Assembly (NCBI GenBank): GCA_030671645.1
Contig: DAOVHV010000046.1
Coordinates: 1 to 7,297 of the forward strand
Source: a bacterium
Lineage (GTDB): Bacteria; Bipolaricaulota; Bipolaricaulia; UBA7950; UBA9294
Length of the DNA stretch: 7,297 nucleotides
Direction: 5' to 3'
A program made the translations under genes and the position numbers. Under the pieces are notes generated by a model, which was not told the DNA's origin, made no database searches, and saw only the letters and a program-made list of their open reading frames with translations. Positions 5,803 to 7,297 of this stretch are shown here, piece by piece (the first letter of the stretch is position 1; the number at the start of each line of letters is the position of its first letter).

Positions 5803-5831
5803 TTGCTTCACTCGTTCATCCAATGTATCCT
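5803..5831 (+). promoter_or_regulatory. Candidate promoter of the ABC ATPase gene
   Basis: TTGCTT (5803-5808) and TATCCT (5826-5831) stand 17 bases apart. Transcription near 5838 would leave a leader of about 50 bases. The -35 is weak (three of six), so this is a candidate only. Confidence 0.35.
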
Positions 5832-5889
5832 GAATCATTGCCAAACGATCGCGTAGCGCAGAAGCGCGTACGTGACTTAAGGAGGCGGA

Positions 5890-6969
5890 ATGGCTGAAGT
5901 CACCCTCACTGGGATTACGAAAAAATTCGGGGAATTCACAGCAGTCGATGACATCTCAATGGTCATTGAAGATGGTAAGTTCACAGTTCTCGTCGGACCA
6001 TCCGGCTGCGGAAAGACGACAACCCTGCGCATGGTTGCGGGTCTGGAAGAGGCAACTCAAGGTGAGATCAAGATCGGCGAACGTGTCGTAAACAAGGTCC
6101 CTCCCAAGGATCGTAATATCGCCATGGTGTTCCAGAATTACGCGCTGTATCCTCATATGGACGTTTTCAACAACATGGCGTTTGGGCTGAAGCTGCGGAA
6201 AACGCCGAAGGCCGAGATCCTGAAGCGAGTACATGAAGCCGCACAACTTCTGGGAATCGAGGAGAAACTCAAGAGCAAGCCCCGAGAGTTGTCCGGCGGA
6301 CAACGTCAGAGAGTCGCCGTGGGGCGAGCCATCGTACGCGATCCTCAGGTCTTTCTTTTCGATGAGCCGCTCTCCAATCTCGATGCCAAACTTCGAGTTC
6401 AGATGCGAACCGAATTGGAAGAGCTGCACAACACATTGAAGACGACGACCATTTACGTTACGCATGATCAAGTGGAAGCCATGACTCTGGGAGACCGCAT
6501 TGCCGTCATGAAAGATGGCGTCATTCAACAATACGCACCGCCTCAAGAAACCTACGATCATCCGTCCAACCAATTCGTGGCCGGATTCATCGGAAGCCCG
6601 GCAATGAACTTCTTCCCTGCAACGGTTGCGAAAGAGGGAGACCGGGTTGTGCTTTCCGGCGCATCGTTCAAATTCGTGCTTTCGCCTGAGCAATCAGCGT
6701 CGTCGTTTCCAGACCAGGTGGCAGTGGGAATCCGGCCTGAGGATCTCAACGGCCCCGTGAGTGACGCGGAGAATTCGATTGAACTTAAGGTGTCCGTAAT
6801 CGAGCAGCTGGGGCACACATTGTTGGTGTATGGCTATGTGGATGAAACCCAGATCGTAGCGAGCTTGGATCCCCACAAGCACATCGAACTGGATTCCGTT
6901 ATCCGCCTGTCCGTCAACATGAAGACGCTGCATGTGTTTGATCCTGTGATGGAGCAAACGGTAATCTAG
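5890..6969 (+). CDS. ABC transporter ATP-binding protein, MalK/UgpC type
   Basis: The cytoplasmic ATPase of a carbohydrate-type (CUT1) importer, 359 residues, close to the usual MalK length. Visible motifs are Walker A GPSGCGKT (36-43), Q-loop Gln82 in MVFQNYALYPHM, signature LSGGQ (134-138), Walker B VFLFDEP (154-160), D-loop SNLDAK (162-167) and switch His192 in THDQVEAM. From about 240 there is the C-terminal TOBE/regulatory region with VGIRPEDL (279-286), typical of MalK, UgpC and MsmX. All ATP-site residues are present, so it should be active. TAAGGAGG ends 4 bases before the ATG, a near-perfect SD at slightly short spacing. No permease gene is attached, so like MsmX-type ATPases it may serve several transporters; that is inference, and the substrate cannot be read from the sequence. 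Hairpins on both sides suggest separate transcription. Confidence 0.95.
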   Translation: MAEVTLTGITKKFGEFTAVDDISMVIEDGKFTVLVGPSGCGKTTTLRMVAGLEEATQGEIKIGERVVNKVPPKDRNIAMVFQNYALYPHMDVFNNMAFGLKLRKTPKAEILKRVHEAAQLLGIEEKLKSKPRELSGGQRQRVAVGRAIVRDPQVFLFDEPLSNLDAKLRVQMRTELEELHNTLKTTTIYVTHDQVEAMTLGDRIAVMKDGVIQQYAPPQETYDHPSNQFVAGFIGSPAMNFFPATVAKEGDRVVLSGASFKFVLSPEQSASSFPDQVAVGIRPEDLNGPVSDAENSIELKVSVIEQLGHTLLVYGYVDETQIVASLDPHKHIELDSVIRLSVNMKTLHVFDPVMEQTVI

Positions 6970-7090
6970 ACGTTGGCGAATCACCCAGGAATCACGAAAT
7001 GCACATTTGCCTTTCACATTCTCCTCAAACGCGTGGAGTAGGCTCCTTGTGTACGAGAACCAAAACACTTACGACTAGCAGCACCTACCA

Positions 7091-7125
7091 GGGTCCAGGA
7101 TGAGAGTGAGGGGCGTCCTGGACCC
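7091..7125 (+). terminator. Strong 10-bp hairpin after the ABC ATPase gene
   Basis: GGGTCCAGGA (7091-7100) and TCCTGGACCC (7116-7125) pair perfectly around a 15-base purine-rich loop. ATCCTTTG follows rather than a real T-run. It lies about 120 bases past the stop codon, so it may end this transcript or act in the leader of the next gene. Confidence 0.5.
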
Positions 7126-7181
7126 ATCCTTTGTGAATCGAGTTGTTCGTGCTTCGAACGTCCATCATGTGAACCTCTTTG

Positions 7182-7206
7182 ACACTCATCTTGTATGATG
7201 AGGTGT
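7182..7206. promoter_or_regulatory. Inverted repeat and -10-like box before the last gene
   Basis: CTCATC (7185-7190) and GATGAG (7197-7202) form a 6-bp stem with a 6-base loop, extendable with one bulged G. TATGAT (7194-7199) and TTGACA (7179-7184) lie in the same stretch, but only 9 bases apart, so they cannot serve one ordinary promoter. An operator overlapping a promoter is possible. Confidence 0.3.
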
Positions 7207-7236
7207 TTCTCAAGGAATCCTTCTTGGAGGCTCGGT

Positions 7237-7297
7237 ATGCGAACTGCTTTCTTGGTACTGCTTATTGCCACAGTTTCATGGGGTGTAGGCGCACGAG
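7237..7297 (+). CDS. Start of a secreted protein (cut by window edge)
   Basis: Twenty codons are visible from ATG at 7237. TTGGAGG ends 6 bases upstream, a good SD at good spacing. The residues start MRTAFLVLLIATVSWG and form a basic then hydrophobic N-terminus ending GVGA, consistent with a Sec signal peptide. Nothing of the mature protein is in the window, so its role is unknown. Position after a MalK-type ATPase would allow a solute-binding protein, but the hairpin and the gap of about 270 bases argue for an independent gene. Confidence 0.6.
   Translation, partial: MRTAFLVLLIATVSWGVGAR

Noticed and set aside
5956..6693. Long minus-strand frame opposite the ABC ATPase gene
   Set aside because: Shadow; the opposite strand encodes all ABC motifs in order.

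Overview
The window reads as ordinary bacterial chromosome, GC-rich by eye, with strong Shine-Dalgarno (SD) sequences before most genes. It probably comes from an anaerobic or facultative environmental lineage, since it carries ferredoxin-type Fe-S and heme-redox proteins, a long penicillin-acylase-family hydrolase and a MalK-type sugar ATPase. Bipolaricaulota or Chloroflexota would fit the protein mix, but nothing here proves a taxon. I see no CRISPR, rRNA, intact tRNA or intact mobile element.

Left part (1-2503, minus strand). From right to left there is a secreted heme-binding protein of the ethylbenzene-dehydrogenase gamma-subunit type (2503-1445), then the decayed 3' part of an IS3-family transposase lying just behind that gene (about 1362-1182). 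Next comes a stretch of stem-loops (1047-917) leading into a two-gene unit. That unit is a [4Fe-4S] ferredoxin-like protein with a conserved but unnamed C-terminal domain (896-186) and a cysteine-rich zinc-ribbon protein, cut by the window edge, that overlaps it by ATGA (189-1).

Divergent spacer (2504-3098). No convincing gene is present. It holds two near-identical tandem inverted repeats (2619-2662) that overlap the best promoter for the heme protein, a perfect TTGACAC-G-GTGTCAA palindrome (2931-2945), a tRNA T-arm look-alike (2903-2917), and a strong SD in front of an ATG-CGG-TAG mini-ORF.

Right part (3099-7297, plus strand). A membrane-anchored penicillin-acylase-family N-terminal-nucleophile hydrolase (3099-5639) ends at a strong hairpin. 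A promoter, a perfect SD and a MalK/UgpC-type ABC ATPase (5890-6969) follow, then another strong hairpin (7091-7125) and the first codons of a secreted protein (7237 onward).

Working together: the Fe-S and zinc-ribbon genes are clearly co-translated. The heme protein, the acylase and the ATPase look like separate transcription units, with no visible pathway joining them. No new multi-gene system is demonstrable here. The points most worth checking are the acylase's Thr at the usual catalytic Ser (and His at the usual oxyanion Asn), the tandem operator over the heme-gene promoter, and the structured leader before the Fe-S gene.
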